From NCBI GenBank assembly GCA_016930745.1, contig JAFGGE010000029.1, positions 1-50,748 on the forward strand: a DNA stretch of 50,748 nucleotides, written 5' to 3'. Below the pieces are notes generated by a model, which saw nothing but the letters and a program-made list of their open reading frames with translations, had not been told where the DNA came from and did not search any database. This document shows positions 34,592 to 42,968 of this stretch, in pieces; the stretch's first letter is position 1; every line of letters begins with the position of its first letter. Source of the stretch: Sedimentisphaerales bacterium. GTDB taxonomy: Bacteria; Planctomycetota; Phycisphaerae; Sedimentisphaerales; Anaerohalosphaeraceae. The position numbers and the translations under genes are program-made.

Positions 34592-36211
34592 ATGAGCAAA
34601 TTGCTGGAAATTTTTGGCAGGGCGATCACGGTCGACACGGCGGATTTGATCTGGCACTGGCTGACGGCCCTGCAGGAGCGCGGCCCACTCCGGGAAGGGA
34701 AGATCGGCGATGAATTGGAGGCGGCTGTCGAACTCCTGGGCAATCGCGAACTGGATAAAGCGCAAGAGAAGTTGAATTTTCATCTCTATGAGCATCCGGA
34801 TTGCGTGTTCGGACGCATGACGGCGGCGGCCATCTGCCTTCATCGCAATCAGCCCAAGGAAGCGATGCAGCAGCTCCAATCGGTCTATCTGCGCCAGCCG
34901 AGCAATACGATGGCGCTGTATACTCTGGGCTTTTGCCACGAACGATGCAACCATGAGGATGAAGCCCTGGAATTCTATCAGGACTGCATCAAATTCAAGG
35001 GGCATTTGCAGTTGCCCCGCCAGCGTATGGCGGCGATCTACTTTAAACGGGGCCGGCTGGATAAGACCGTCCATGAATACGAAGCCATCGTCGCCGAGCA
35101 TCCGGAAGATATCCCCTCCATGGTTCTTCTGGGACATCTTTATATCGAAAATCGGCAATACGAAAAAGCGATCGACGCCTTTAATATGGCAATCGTCTCG
35201 CACCCCGATAACTTTCATGACGACAGCGACAGCGAACAAACGGAGGAGCTTCTGGGAGCCGGACAGTTCGAACAGGCCCTCAACAATGTGCAATGGCTGA
35301 TGGAGCGGATCGGCCCCATGCCGGATCTGTTTGTCAAAATAGCCGATATCCTGAGCCGGGCGGGGCGGGCGTCGGAAGCGATTGTACATTACGAAAAAGC
35401 CCTGCGTCTGCAGCCGAATTATCTGGAAGCCACGATCAAGCTGGGTACCCATTATCTGCGTCTCCAGCGGTACGCCCTTGCGGCCGAGCAGTTCAATCGA
35501 GGCGTTGAGATCAACGACGAAATCGTCGAAGCCTATGTTGGATTGGCGATAGCCCAGCATCTGGGCGGCCAGACGGAAGAAACCTATCGTACACTGTCGC
35601 TGGCTGGGGCGATCCAGCAAAACAGCACATTACTGTTTTCCGAGACGGCCACGCTGCACTTGCAGGCGACCATGGACGACTGTTCCGGAATCGCCTCCCA
35701 TGAACCGCCCGACAAAGTGGTTCTGATCGAGGATGTGATCCGGGCTCACCAGAGACAGATCCACGCTTCGCCCCGCAGCGCTGATGCCCATTATAAATTC
35801 GGCATTCTGATGCTGGTGGCGGGGGACTTCCGTCACGCCATCGAGGCATTTGAAAACGCCCTTCGTATCAATCCGATGCATCATCGGGCGTTGAGCAAAC
35901 TGGCCCTGTGCCTGTGCGAATCCGGACAGGAGAGGCAGGCGATCGGCCGTCTCTCCGGAAGGGAACCTCTTGCATCGGACACGTTGAATCTGCACTATCA
36001 GACAGCGATCCTGTACTGCGACAAGCAGCGGTTCGCTCAGGCGGCCTGTCGGCTCGACCGGCAATTCAAAGGCACCTATACCGATCCGGATGCGCTGGTG
36101 AATCTGGAAGTGGTGCTGGAAAATCTGGGCCTGATCGATCGGGCCATGGCGACATGGGAGCGTCTCAACACCACAGCGACCCATGCCGTTGGAGAACAAC
36201 ATCCGGAATAA
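34592..36211 (+). CDS. TPR-repeat protein
   Basis: 539 residues with no signal peptide. Many tetratricopeptide units are visible, for example AKIEN-like pairs in YFKRGRLDKTVHEYEAIVAE, LGHLYIENRQYEKAIDAFNM, ILSRAGRASEAIVHYEKAL, LRLQRYALAAEQFNRGVE and LMLVAGDFRHAIEAFENALR. An acidic break DDSDSEQTEE interrupts the array around residue 210. Such proteins are scaffolds for protein complexes; partner unknown. It is followed after 43 bp by the topoisomerase gene on the same strand. Confidence 0.85.
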   Translation: MSKLLEIFGRAITVDTADLIWHWLTALQERGPLREGKIGDELEAAVELLGNRELDKAQEKLNFHLYEHPDCVFGRMTAAAICLHRNQPKEAMQQLQSVYLRQPSNTMALYTLGFCHERCNHEDEALEFYQDCIKFKGHLQLPRQRMAAIYFKRGRLDKTVHEYEAIVAEHPEDIPSMVLLGHLYIENRQYEKAIDAFNMAIVSHPDNFHDDSDSEQTEELLGAGQFEQALNNVQWLMERIGPMPDLFVKIADILSRAGRASEAIVHYEKALRLQPNYLEATIKLGTHYLRLQRYALAAEQFNRGVEINDEIVEAYVGLAIAQHLGGQTEETYRTLSLAGAIQQNSTLLFSETATLHLQATMDDCSGIASHEPPDKVVLIEDVIRAHQRQIHASPRSADAHYKFGILMLVAGDFRHAIEAFENALRINPMHHRALSKLALCLCESGQERQAIGRLSGREPLASDTLNLHYQTAILYCDKQRFAQAACRLDRQFKGTYTDPDALVNLEVVLENLGLIDRAMATWERLNTTATHAVGEQHPE

Positions 36212-36254
36212 CGATATAACAACAAATCCTGTCGTCCGGGAGCGTTAAACGGCG

Positions 36255-38153
36255 ATGGCCAATGAATTGACAGCTTTGCCTGAATTTACGCGTTGCCTTT
36301 TTAAGCACGCGTATCTTTTTTTGCCGTGGTTTTGCCGCCTGTACAGCGAATACCGGCTAAAAATCGATGATTTCCCCAATGCGGTCGAGTTTATAGAGGC
36401 CCTGAAAAAGGACAAGACCTTCTTTTTCGGACCATCGCCCGATCTGGCCAAGGCCAATCGCAAACTGAACCGGTTTTATGAGGCGGCCAAACCCGGCTCC
36501 AGGAATCCCGAAAGCAATTCGGAGGCCATTCATTTTCTGCGAAGAGCCTGGTTCCATGCATGGAGAAACCGCCAGGTCTTCGGGTTGCGCGGACATGAAG
36601 TCCGGCTGATGAAGTTTTTCCATGAAGTGTATGTCCTGGACAATCTGCGTCATCTTGCCGATCTTCAGTGCATGGCCCGGCTGATCGATGAAGAGGTAGT
36701 GCGACTGGCCCGCTCGATCCATCTTCCCGCAGGATGGACACCGGCCAGGGCAGTCGCCAAAGCCAATATGGAACTGCACAGGCTGGAGAGCATCCTGTTT
36801 TGTGGAAAGGAACCTGCCCCTGAATTGTGCGATCAAATCCGCCGAAAAAAGCCCAAAACCTATGCCCGATTCCAAAACCTGGTCCGCGAACGAAAAGAGG
36901 CCGCTCGATTGCGCATCACGGAAATTTTTGACAAGGAAGGGTGGTTTCCGATCGTAAAGAGTGCGACCTTATATGAACACCTTCAGAAGGAAGGTCTGGA
37001 CGATCTGCTGCCCTCGACGTTTCGCGGCAGGGTGGGTGTGCAGCCGACCGGCTATCCGCTGACCTTTTACACCTATGCCGGACTGGAACTGGACAGCCCG
37101 CCGATCAATGAAGTAACCATGAATCCCAATTACGGGATGGAAGAACCGGATAAGGATTATAAAATTCATCCCGTCACCGATGGAACCTTTTATTGCGAGA
37201 CCAAAGCCGTTGTCGGAGACAGCAAGACAAAGCATTATACGCTGGAGTATAAACGCCGGGCCCGACGTCTCAAATATGACTCCGTGGAGAAACTGGGACA
37301 GGTCATCGACCAGGTACGTGTCCGGCTGGTCGAACATTTACAGAGTAATCATCGGGATACATGGGTGCGTGCCCTCATCTGCTTGTTGATCGACAAGTAT
37401 TGTGCTCGGATAGGCAATGAAGCCTCCGCCAAAAGGGAAGAGAAAAAAACCTATGGGATTACTACGCTGCGAACCGGCAAGCATGTCTTTATCAATAAAG
37501 ACCATATTATCATCGAATACAGCGGAAAGCATTGTCAACCGCAACGGCACGCCCTTCCGATTTATCGGACTGTTGCAGAGCAGCGGAAACATCCATTGGA
37601 ATCCATCATAGCCAGCCGTCTGATCCGTCTGATTGAGGAAAAAAGACGCTATTTATTTACACGATCCGATCGGAAGCCCTATACGCCGCAAATGGTCAAT
37701 GAGTATTTTACGGCTTCTATAGAACCGAATCCGGAAACGAATCTTCCGTATGGGGGAGCCGGGTCACCCTGTACCGTCCATAACATGAGAAATTATCACG
37801 CCACTCGATTGTTTCGTCGTTATTCGGAAAAGTTCCTTCGGCTTCATCCCAATCCGACCTATGAAGAGGTTCTTATCGCGTATCAGGGAAGAAACAAGAC
37901 CCATAAATATCGTGGCCGTCCCGGTGTGCTATCGTTGATTGCACGTATGCTGGGAAATACGCCGGCTATTTGCCGGAAAAGTTATATTGATCCGAGAGAA
38001 CAGTTGCTGTTTTTTCAGCGTTGGGGATTTCGTCCTCCGGATTGCATTATTCGCGATCTGTTTGTGCAGGAAGAGGAAGATACCTATGGTTTGCGACGGG
38101 TTATTCGCGGAGAACAAAAAAGAGCACGCGAATTGGCAAAACAAAATGCCTGA
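36255..38153 (+). CDS. Long type IB DNA topoisomerase-like protein
   Basis: 632 residues, against roughly 330-380 for ordinary bacterial TopIB. The C-terminal ~380 residues carry the fold and all catalytic positions: a DNA-contact segment TFYCETKAVVGDSKTKHYTL (311-330), ALICLLIDKYCARIGNEA with Arg385, YGITTLRTGKHV, Lys425 in IIEYSGKH, Arg512 in HNMRNYHATRLF, and LGNTPAICRKSYIDP with Asn568 and the nucleophile Tyr577. Bacterial TopIBs use the same Asn in place of the viral His. The N-terminal ~250 residues are helical, basic in places and unlike anything I know. It would relax supercoils by transient 3'-phosphotyrosine nicks; a site-specific recombinase-like role is the alternative. Confidence 0.8.
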   Translation: MANELTALPEFTRCLFKHAYLFLPWFCRLYSEYRLKIDDFPNAVEFIEALKKDKTFFFGPSPDLAKANRKLNRFYEAAKPGSRNPESNSEAIHFLRRAWFHAWRNRQVFGLRGHEVRLMKFFHEVYVLDNLRHLADLQCMARLIDEEVVRLARSIHLPAGWTPARAVAKANMELHRLESILFCGKEPAPELCDQIRRKKPKTYARFQNLVRERKEAARLRITEIFDKEGWFPIVKSATLYEHLQKEGLDDLLPSTFRGRVGVQPTGYPLTFYTYAGLELDSPPINEVTMNPNYGMEEPDKDYKIHPVTDGTFYCETKAVVGDSKTKHYTLEYKRRARRLKYDSVEKLGQVIDQVRVRLVEHLQSNHRDTWVRALICLLIDKYCARIGNEASAKREEKKTYGITTLRTGKHVFINKDHIIIEYSGKHCQPQRHALPIYRTVAEQRKHPLESIIASRLIRLIEEKRRYLFTRSDRKPYTPQMVNEYFTASIEPNPETNLPYGGAGSPCTVHNMRNYHATRLFRRYSEKFLRLHPNPTYEEVLIAYQGRNKTHKYRGRPGVLSLIARMLGNTPAICRKSYIDPREQLLFFQRWGFRPPDCIIRDLFVQEEEDTYGLRRVIRGEQKRARELAKQNA

Positions 38154-38248
38154 ATAGCGCAAAAGGGTGGGTGTTTTTGGCTCCTGATTGATGATCCGCA
38201 CTTGTTTAATCCATATGAGCATCGGTTTCCCAGAAATCATTCCCAAAC

Positions 38249-38280
38249 AATAACATAGGTTTATATAAACCTATGTTATT
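38249..38280. terminator. Perfect 32-bp palindrome between convergent genes, candidate bidirectional terminator
   Basis: A 16-bp arm starting AATAACATAGG is followed immediately by its exact reverse complement, with no loop-forming spacer. It sits 95 bp after the topoisomerase stop and 138 bp after the DAHP synthase stop. Its AT-rich arms and the lack of a clear U tract make termination plausible but unproven; a protein-binding site is the alternative. Confidence 0.45.
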
Positions 38281-38418
38281 TCAGAAGTTATGAATATCCG
38301 AAGGATTTTCCAACATTCCGGCCGCCCTCTCGAATGCAACATAACATATATTATGGGACGTCGACAGGGGGGTTCGAAAAGGGTTTTTATGGAGCTATTC
38401 AAACAGATTCCCTTGATA

Positions 38419-39456
38419 TTAAAGGAGTACCGCCAGAGATCGGATCAGCGATTCGGTATCCTCCCAGCCAAGACACTTATCCGTAAGACTTACTCCAAAA
38501 CGCAAGGATTGACCGCTCTGTATCGTCTGGCTTCCTTCTTCCAGAAAGCTTTCCAGCATAATGCCGGCGATCCAATCATCGCCCTCACGAATCTGCTTAC
38601 AGATATCTTCAAACACGTCCCTCTGCCGGCGATGGTCTTTGGAGGAATTGGCATGACTGCAATCGATGACGACCCCGGTATCAATTTGCGCCTTTTGTAA
38701 GAGGATACGAGCAAAAGCGACATACTCAGACGCATAATTAGGACCGTTTACCCCGCCTCTCATAACCAGATGCCCATACCGATTACCGCAGGTTTCGGCG
38801 ATAATGACCTGCCCATCCCGGTTGATTCCCATAAACGAATGGGGACTACGAGCCGCCTTGATGGCATCCACGGCCGGAGCCAGATTGCCGTCGGTCGAAT
38901 TTTTAAACCCGATGGGCATGCTCAGGCCGCTGGCCATCTGACGGTGCACCTGGGATTCGGTGGTCCGGGCCCCGATGGCGGCCCATGTGACCATGTCGGC
39001 AAGATACTGAGGCACGATCGGATCGAGAAACTCGGTGGCTATGGGCAACCCGATATTTCCAATCTCCCGCATCAGGCCTCGCGCCATACGAAAACCCTGC
39101 TCGATATTGTAAGACCCGTCCAGACCCGGATCGTACAGCATCCCCTTCCAGCCCAGCGTAGTGCGGGGTTTCTCAAAATAGGCCCGCATGATTAACAGAA
39201 GCTTCGGACCCACATTGTCCTGCAAATGCCTGAGTTTCTCGGCATACTTTAGCGAGGCATCCCGGTCATGAAGAGAGCAAGGCCCGACGATCACCATACG
39301 TCGGTCCGAAGGATTCGTTAAAATATCCGCCACCTGGCGTCGCGTCCCCGCGACCAGGACGCTCTCCTGGTCCGTTTGAGGCAACTCTTCCTTTAACTGG
39401 GCCGGCGTCAGGAGCGGCTTGAATTGCTTAATATTCAGATTGTCGGTCAGTTCCAT
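38419..39456 (-). CDS. aroG: 3-deoxy-D-arabino-heptulosonate 7-phosphate (DAHP) synthase, class I alpha
   Basis: 345 residues, the normal AroF/G/H length. Signatures are MVIVGPCSLHDRDASL, MRAYFEKPRTTLGWKG, PIATEFLDPIVPQYLADMV, WAAIGARTTESQ, and VVIDCSHANSSKDH with the metal-binding residues. It condenses PEP and erythrose-4-phosphate in the first step of aromatic synthesis. Which of the AroF/G/H feedback classes it belongs to cannot be told here. It is monocistronic, with a promoter and a GC-rich hairpin in its leader. Confidence 0.93.
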   Translation of the reverse strand: MELTDNLNIKQFKPLLTPAQLKEELPQTDQESVLVAGTRRQVADILTNPSDRRMVIVGPCSLHDRDASLKYAEKLRHLQDNVGPKLLLIMRAYFEKPRTTLGWKGMLYDPGLDGSYNIEQGFRMARGLMREIGNIGLPIATEFLDPIVPQYLADMVTWAAIGARTTESQVHRQMASGLSMPIGFKNSTDGNLAPAVDAIKAARSPHSFMGINRDGQVIIAETCGNRYGHLVMRGGVNGPNYASEYVAFARILLQKAQIDTGVVIDCSHANSSKDHRRQRDVFEDICKQIREGDDWIAGIMLESFLEEGSQTIQSGQSLRFGVSLTDKCLGWEDTESLIRSLAVLL

Positions 39457-39481
39457 GTCTTTTTCTCATATACATGTTGGT

Positions 39482-39507
39482 CCCCCTGCCCTTCCCGGGG
39501 GAGGGGG
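39482..39507 (-). promoter_or_regulatory. GC-rich hairpin in the DAHP synthase leader
   Basis: Arms 39482-39487 and 39502-39507 (CCCCCT/AGGGGG) with an inner 3-bp extension can form a strong stem-loop. It begins just after the predicted transcription start and about 25 nt before the ATG. There is no U tract after it, so it is not an ordinary terminator. It may stabilise the mRNA or affect translation. Confidence 0.4.
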
Positions 39508-39517
39508 TCAAAATAAT

Positions 39518-39545
39518 AGTGTACAGATTTCCGATTCCTTGTCAA
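39518..39545 (-). promoter_or_regulatory. Candidate promoter of the DAHP synthase gene
   Basis: Minus-strand TTGACA (39540-39545), 16-bp spacer, TACACT (39518-39523). The leader to the ATG is ~55 nt and holds the GC-rich hairpin. Confidence 0.5.
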
Positions 39546-39649
39546 ATCTCTTTGAATCCATGAAAGCCGCCCGCCCAATGAAACGTCCTGTTGAAGGGGC
39601 AAACGTGGCTTTGGAAAGGATATGACCATGACATGATGGTTGACTACCG

Positions 39650-41671
39650 CTATCCATGGATAAGCTGGTAGGCTCTCATGACTTCGGCGACAGACCAGGC
39701 CTGGGCAAAGGCGCCTCGCGGCGTATGGGGCTCATCTCCGTCAAAGATTTCGCTGATGGTCCCGATGCAGGCTTGATTGTCCATGTGGTCCAGCAGGGGC
39801 TGCAGAAAACCAGCGGCTTCTTCCCGGCTGACTTTGTCGAACCGATGCACCCGCAGAAAGGCCTCGATAAACGCACCGATCAGATGGGACCATACGGTAC
39901 CCTGATGATAGGCCCGATCCCGGCTCATCTGATCTCCCACGCATCGGCCGATGTATCGGGGATCATGCCGGCTCAGCGTCCGCAATCCGTAGGGTGTGAG
40001 CAGTTCCCGCTCGACGACATCGACTATCCGCTGCTGCCAGTTGAAGGGAAGCGGCGAATGCGGCAGAGAAACCGCCCAAATCTGATTGGGGCGAAGGCTC
40101 GAATCCGCCCTGCCGTCCGGCAGGATACAGTCATTGAGGTATCCCGTCTCCGGATTCCAGAACAAACGGCGAAAGCTATTGGCGACTTTTTCGGAAAGTT
40201 CGCCGTAAAAACGGGCTTCATCGTCATTTCGTCCGTGGTACAATTCCGCCAGATTCCGCAATCCGTTATACCACAGCGCGTTGATCTCTACGGCCTTGCC
40301 GTAGCGCGGCGTAAAGGCCATACCGCCGCACTTGGCGTCCATCCAGGTCAATTGGGTCTGCTCATCGCCACCGGTAATCAGTCCGTCTTCATCGGCATGA
40401 ATTCCAAATCGGGTACCCTTGCGGTACGACTCCATGACGTAGCGGATGGCCGGGAGCAACTTTTTACGGAAAGTCTCCTCGTCGCCGGCGGAGTGTAAAA
40501 AGGAAAACGCCGCCTGGACAAACCAAAGGGAGGCGTCGATGCTGTTATAGTGGGGATCATTGCCGTAATCGTCGAACCGATTGGGGATCATGCCCTCATC
40601 GACCGCATGGGCGAAGGTTTTCAGCACGCCGGCCGCCTCTTCGAAACGTCCGGTGCACAGCAGTAATCCAGGAAGAGAGATGAAGGTGTCCCGCCCCCAG
40701 TCCAGAAACCAGGGATACCCGGCCAGGATCGTCGGGGTGGAACGTCCCTCAATCTGCCGTTCGACGACGAACTGCGAAGCGGCGTTGCAAAGCCGTCGCC
40801 ATGTATGTTCGGATCGGCGTTCCTGTCCCTGCCAGTCTTTTTCACGCAGGATAAGGGCATCCAGGGCGATATCCGGATCAAGATCCACATCGACCGGCTG
40901 TTCCGGATCGACGCATCGTTCCAATCCTGCCCATAATACAATTCTCCTGGGCGATTCGATGCGATATTGGTAGAAGCCGGGCGACCACAGGTCTTCGAGA
41001 TGGTCCTGTCCTCGCTGCTGCTCGACGCGGTAGGTAAAATTATACCACCATTGGCTGTCCGGAGTAAACGGCATCTGCTCGCTTTGCAGCAGCAGCTCGC
41101 CCGTATAGCCGGCATCGGTGCGGACAGCCCAGGCCTTGCCTCGGGAAATCGCCCTCAGGGGCGTCTGGGACTTTTGGAGAGCATGGAAATCCCGCATGGC
41201 CACCAATGGGCGGACCGAGAATTCCAGAGGGGAATATACGCGGACAAAGTCATAGACTACAGCGACGGCATCCGAATCGGGCATCAGATAGACGGATTTG
41301 GTCAATTCCGCCGCGCCCAGATCATAGTCAAAGTGGACTCCATGATCCTTGCGAAAGGCAACCAGGAATTTCATCCCGCGATCGGACATATACCCGTCAA
41401 ATTCATAGTTGCCCAGCTCGCCCTTGTCTTTATCGGCGACCACTACTTCCCGCAACGACGACAGAGCAACGATCCGATTCGCCGGCGGATTCAATGACCC
41501 GACCAGCAGGCCATGATAGCGCCGCGTATTGCATCCGGCGATCGTTCCGCTGGAAAACCCACCCCGGCTGTTGGTCAACAACCATTCGGTATCGAGCATC
41601 GCTTCCACCGATTGCCCTTTGACCGAAAATGTCCGGATTTGTCTGCTTGCATCATATATGGAGGTCAGCAT
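39650..41671 (-). CDS. Glycogen debranching enzyme (amylo-alpha-1,6-glucosidase family)
   Basis: 673 residues from ATG 41671 with AAGGA upstream; a TTG at 41734 is the longer option. The N-terminal domain shows TEWLLTNSRGGFSSGTIAGCNTRRYHGLLVG, the hallmark of bacterial GDE. The C-terminal (alpha/alpha)6 domain shows LDWGRDTFISLPGLLL, DASLWFVQAAFSFL, GGDEQTQLTWMDAK and RPNQIWAVSLPHSPL. It hydrolyses alpha-1,6 branches of glycogen-like glucans in the cytoplasm. Third gene of the operon with the GH57 amylase and GT4 synthase. Confidence 0.92.
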   Translation of the reverse strand: MLTSIYDASRQIRTFSVKGQSVEAMLDTEWLLTNSRGGFSSGTIAGCNTRRYHGLLVGSLNPPANRIVALSSLREVVVADKDKGELGNYEFDGYMSDRGMKFLVAFRKDHGVHFDYDLGAAELTKSVYLMPDSDAVAVVYDFVRVYSPLEFSVRPLVAMRDFHALQKSQTPLRAISRGKAWAVRTDAGYTGELLLQSEQMPFTPDSQWWYNFTYRVEQQRGQDHLEDLWSPGFYQYRIESPRRIVLWAGLERCVDPEQPVDVDLDPDIALDALILREKDWQGQERRSEHTWRRLCNAASQFVVERQIEGRSTPTILAGYPWFLDWGRDTFISLPGLLLCTGRFEEAAGVLKTFAHAVDEGMIPNRFDDYGNDPHYNSIDASLWFVQAAFSFLHSAGDEETFRKKLLPAIRYVMESYRKGTRFGIHADEDGLITGGDEQTQLTWMDAKCGGMAFTPRYGKAVEINALWYNGLRNLAELYHGRNDDEARFYGELSEKVANSFRRLFWNPETGYLNDCILPDGRADSSLRPNQIWAVSLPHSPLPFNWQQRIVDVVERELLTPYGLRTLSRHDPRYIGRCVGDQMSRDRAYHQGTVWSHLIGAFIEAFLRVHRFDKVSREEAAGFLQPLLDHMDNQACIGTISEIFDGDEPHTPRGAFAQAWSVAEVMRAYQLIHG

Positions 41672-41747
41672 CCGTGTATCCTTCCCTGGATCGTATGCCT
41701 TGCTGCGTCCGCCCCGTTCCTCAGTCCGCGCCAATTCCTTGAATCGA

Positions 41748-42959
41748 CTATGACAAGCTCTGGCTCACCCTCTCGGCCGCAAGCAGGTTGCATCTTCGTT
41801 TCAGATTGTCCAGCACATTCATGAAATTGATGTAAGAATCGTATGGAGAGTCATAGGGATTGAAATACTTGTGCACGTCCCCGTCGGAAAAGTACTTCGT
41901 GCACATATAATAAAAATGATCGGAGGTTTGCAGGCGCCGCCAATCCGCCAGTAGACGCTCGTCCCGCACATTCTTGATCAGCTTCTCCAGACGATAGACC
42001 TCATGCAGCGCGTTGGACTGCATCGCATTGCCCAGCCAGGCCGAAAGGTCCCGCTCAGTATCGGCCCAACTGATAATATGCGGAACATCCACCACGTCCA
42101 TGGCCGGATAGGCGGCGAACACCTCGGTAGGCGTCATAAAATTATTGTCCGGATGCTGAAGGACCTTTTCCGGCAGGTGCGCCATAAACTGGAATATGCC
42201 GGTATCCTCCCACTGGTGCTCGCCGAATGTTTCGTAATCCATAAACAGATTCACGACATGGCCGTTTCCATTGACGCTGTTGACCCATTGGGCGAATTTG
42301 TCCGCCGTCAGCGGATACGACTCCCAATGTCGATTGGAGAAACGAAAGGCAATATCGTCGCTGAGGGAGTAGTTCTTCAAGAGCAATTTGATCCGTTCGC
42401 TGTTCGGCGGGCGATACACGAAATTGGCGTTCCTGTGGCCCAGGATATGATCGGCTCCTTCGGTAATGATCCCGTCGAAACGTCCCATGGACTCCACCAG
42501 CCGCGCCAGGTCGTTGTTGTAGATCAGCTCGGTATTGCGAAAGACCCGCGGGGATTGCCCGAACATGGTCTCGATTTTGCGGACCTGTTGCTCGACCTGT
42601 TCGACAAATTCGGTCGGGGAATACAAGAAACTGAGGCTGTGATAATACGTCTCGGCCAGAAACTCCACACAGCCGGTCTGCGCCAGAGCGTCGAATGTGC
42701 TGATCACCTCCGGACAGTACTTCTCAAATTGTTCCATCAGCACCCCGGTAATGCTGAAGGCGATCCGGAAACGCCCATCAAATCGGCGAATGGTCTCCAG
42801 GAGAAGCCGGTTGGTCGGCAAATAACACTTGTTGGCGACCTTGCGGCAGATCGAAGCGTTCTTAAACTCGTCAAAATAAGAGCTGGATCTCTCAAAGACC
42901 GTATAATGACGCAGCCGAAACGGCTGATGTACCTGAAAATAAAAACAAATCGTCGGCAT
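41748..42959 (-). CDS. GH57 family alpha-amylase-like glycosidase
   Basis: 403 residues. The N-terminus CFYFQVHQPFRLRHY is the conserved GH57 region I. The nucleophile Glu is in VFRNTELIYNNDL and the acid/base Asp in NLFMDYETFGEHQW; region V-like WADTERDLSAWLGN follows. It acts on alpha-glucans in the cytoplasm (no signal peptide). It starts 9 bp after the GT4 gene stop, with GGGGAA as ribosome-binding site. Confidence 0.92.
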   Translation of the reverse strand: MPTICFYFQVHQPFRLRHYTVFERSSSYFDEFKNASICRKVANKCYLPTNRLLLETIRRFDGRFRIAFSITGVLMEQFEKYCPEVISTFDALAQTGCVEFLAETYYHSLSFLYSPTEFVEQVEQQVRKIETMFGQSPRVFRNTELIYNNDLARLVESMGRFDGIITEGADHILGHRNANFVYRPPNSERIKLLLKNYSLSDDIAFRFSNRHWESYPLTADKFAQWVNSVNGNGHVVNLFMDYETFGEHQWEDTGIFQFMAHLPEKVLQHPDNNFMTPTEVFAAYPAMDVVDVPHIISWADTERDLSAWLGNAMQSNALHEVYRLEKLIKNVRDERLLADWRRLQTSDHFYYMCTKYFSDGDVHKYFNPYDSPYDSYINFMNVLDNLKRRCNLLAAERVSQSLS

Positions 42960-42968
42960 AATTCCCCG

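Noticed and set aside
36255..38153. Phage-type tyrosine integrase for the long topoisomerase-like gene
   Set aside because: The GITTLRTGKHV, SGKH and LGNTPAICRKSYIDP blocks are TopIB-like, and there are no att sites or other phage genes around it.
38290..38700. A plus-strand 136-residue frame at the end of the DAHP synthase gene
   Set aside because: It is mostly antisense to the well-supported DAHP synthase and has no family similarity or good start signal.
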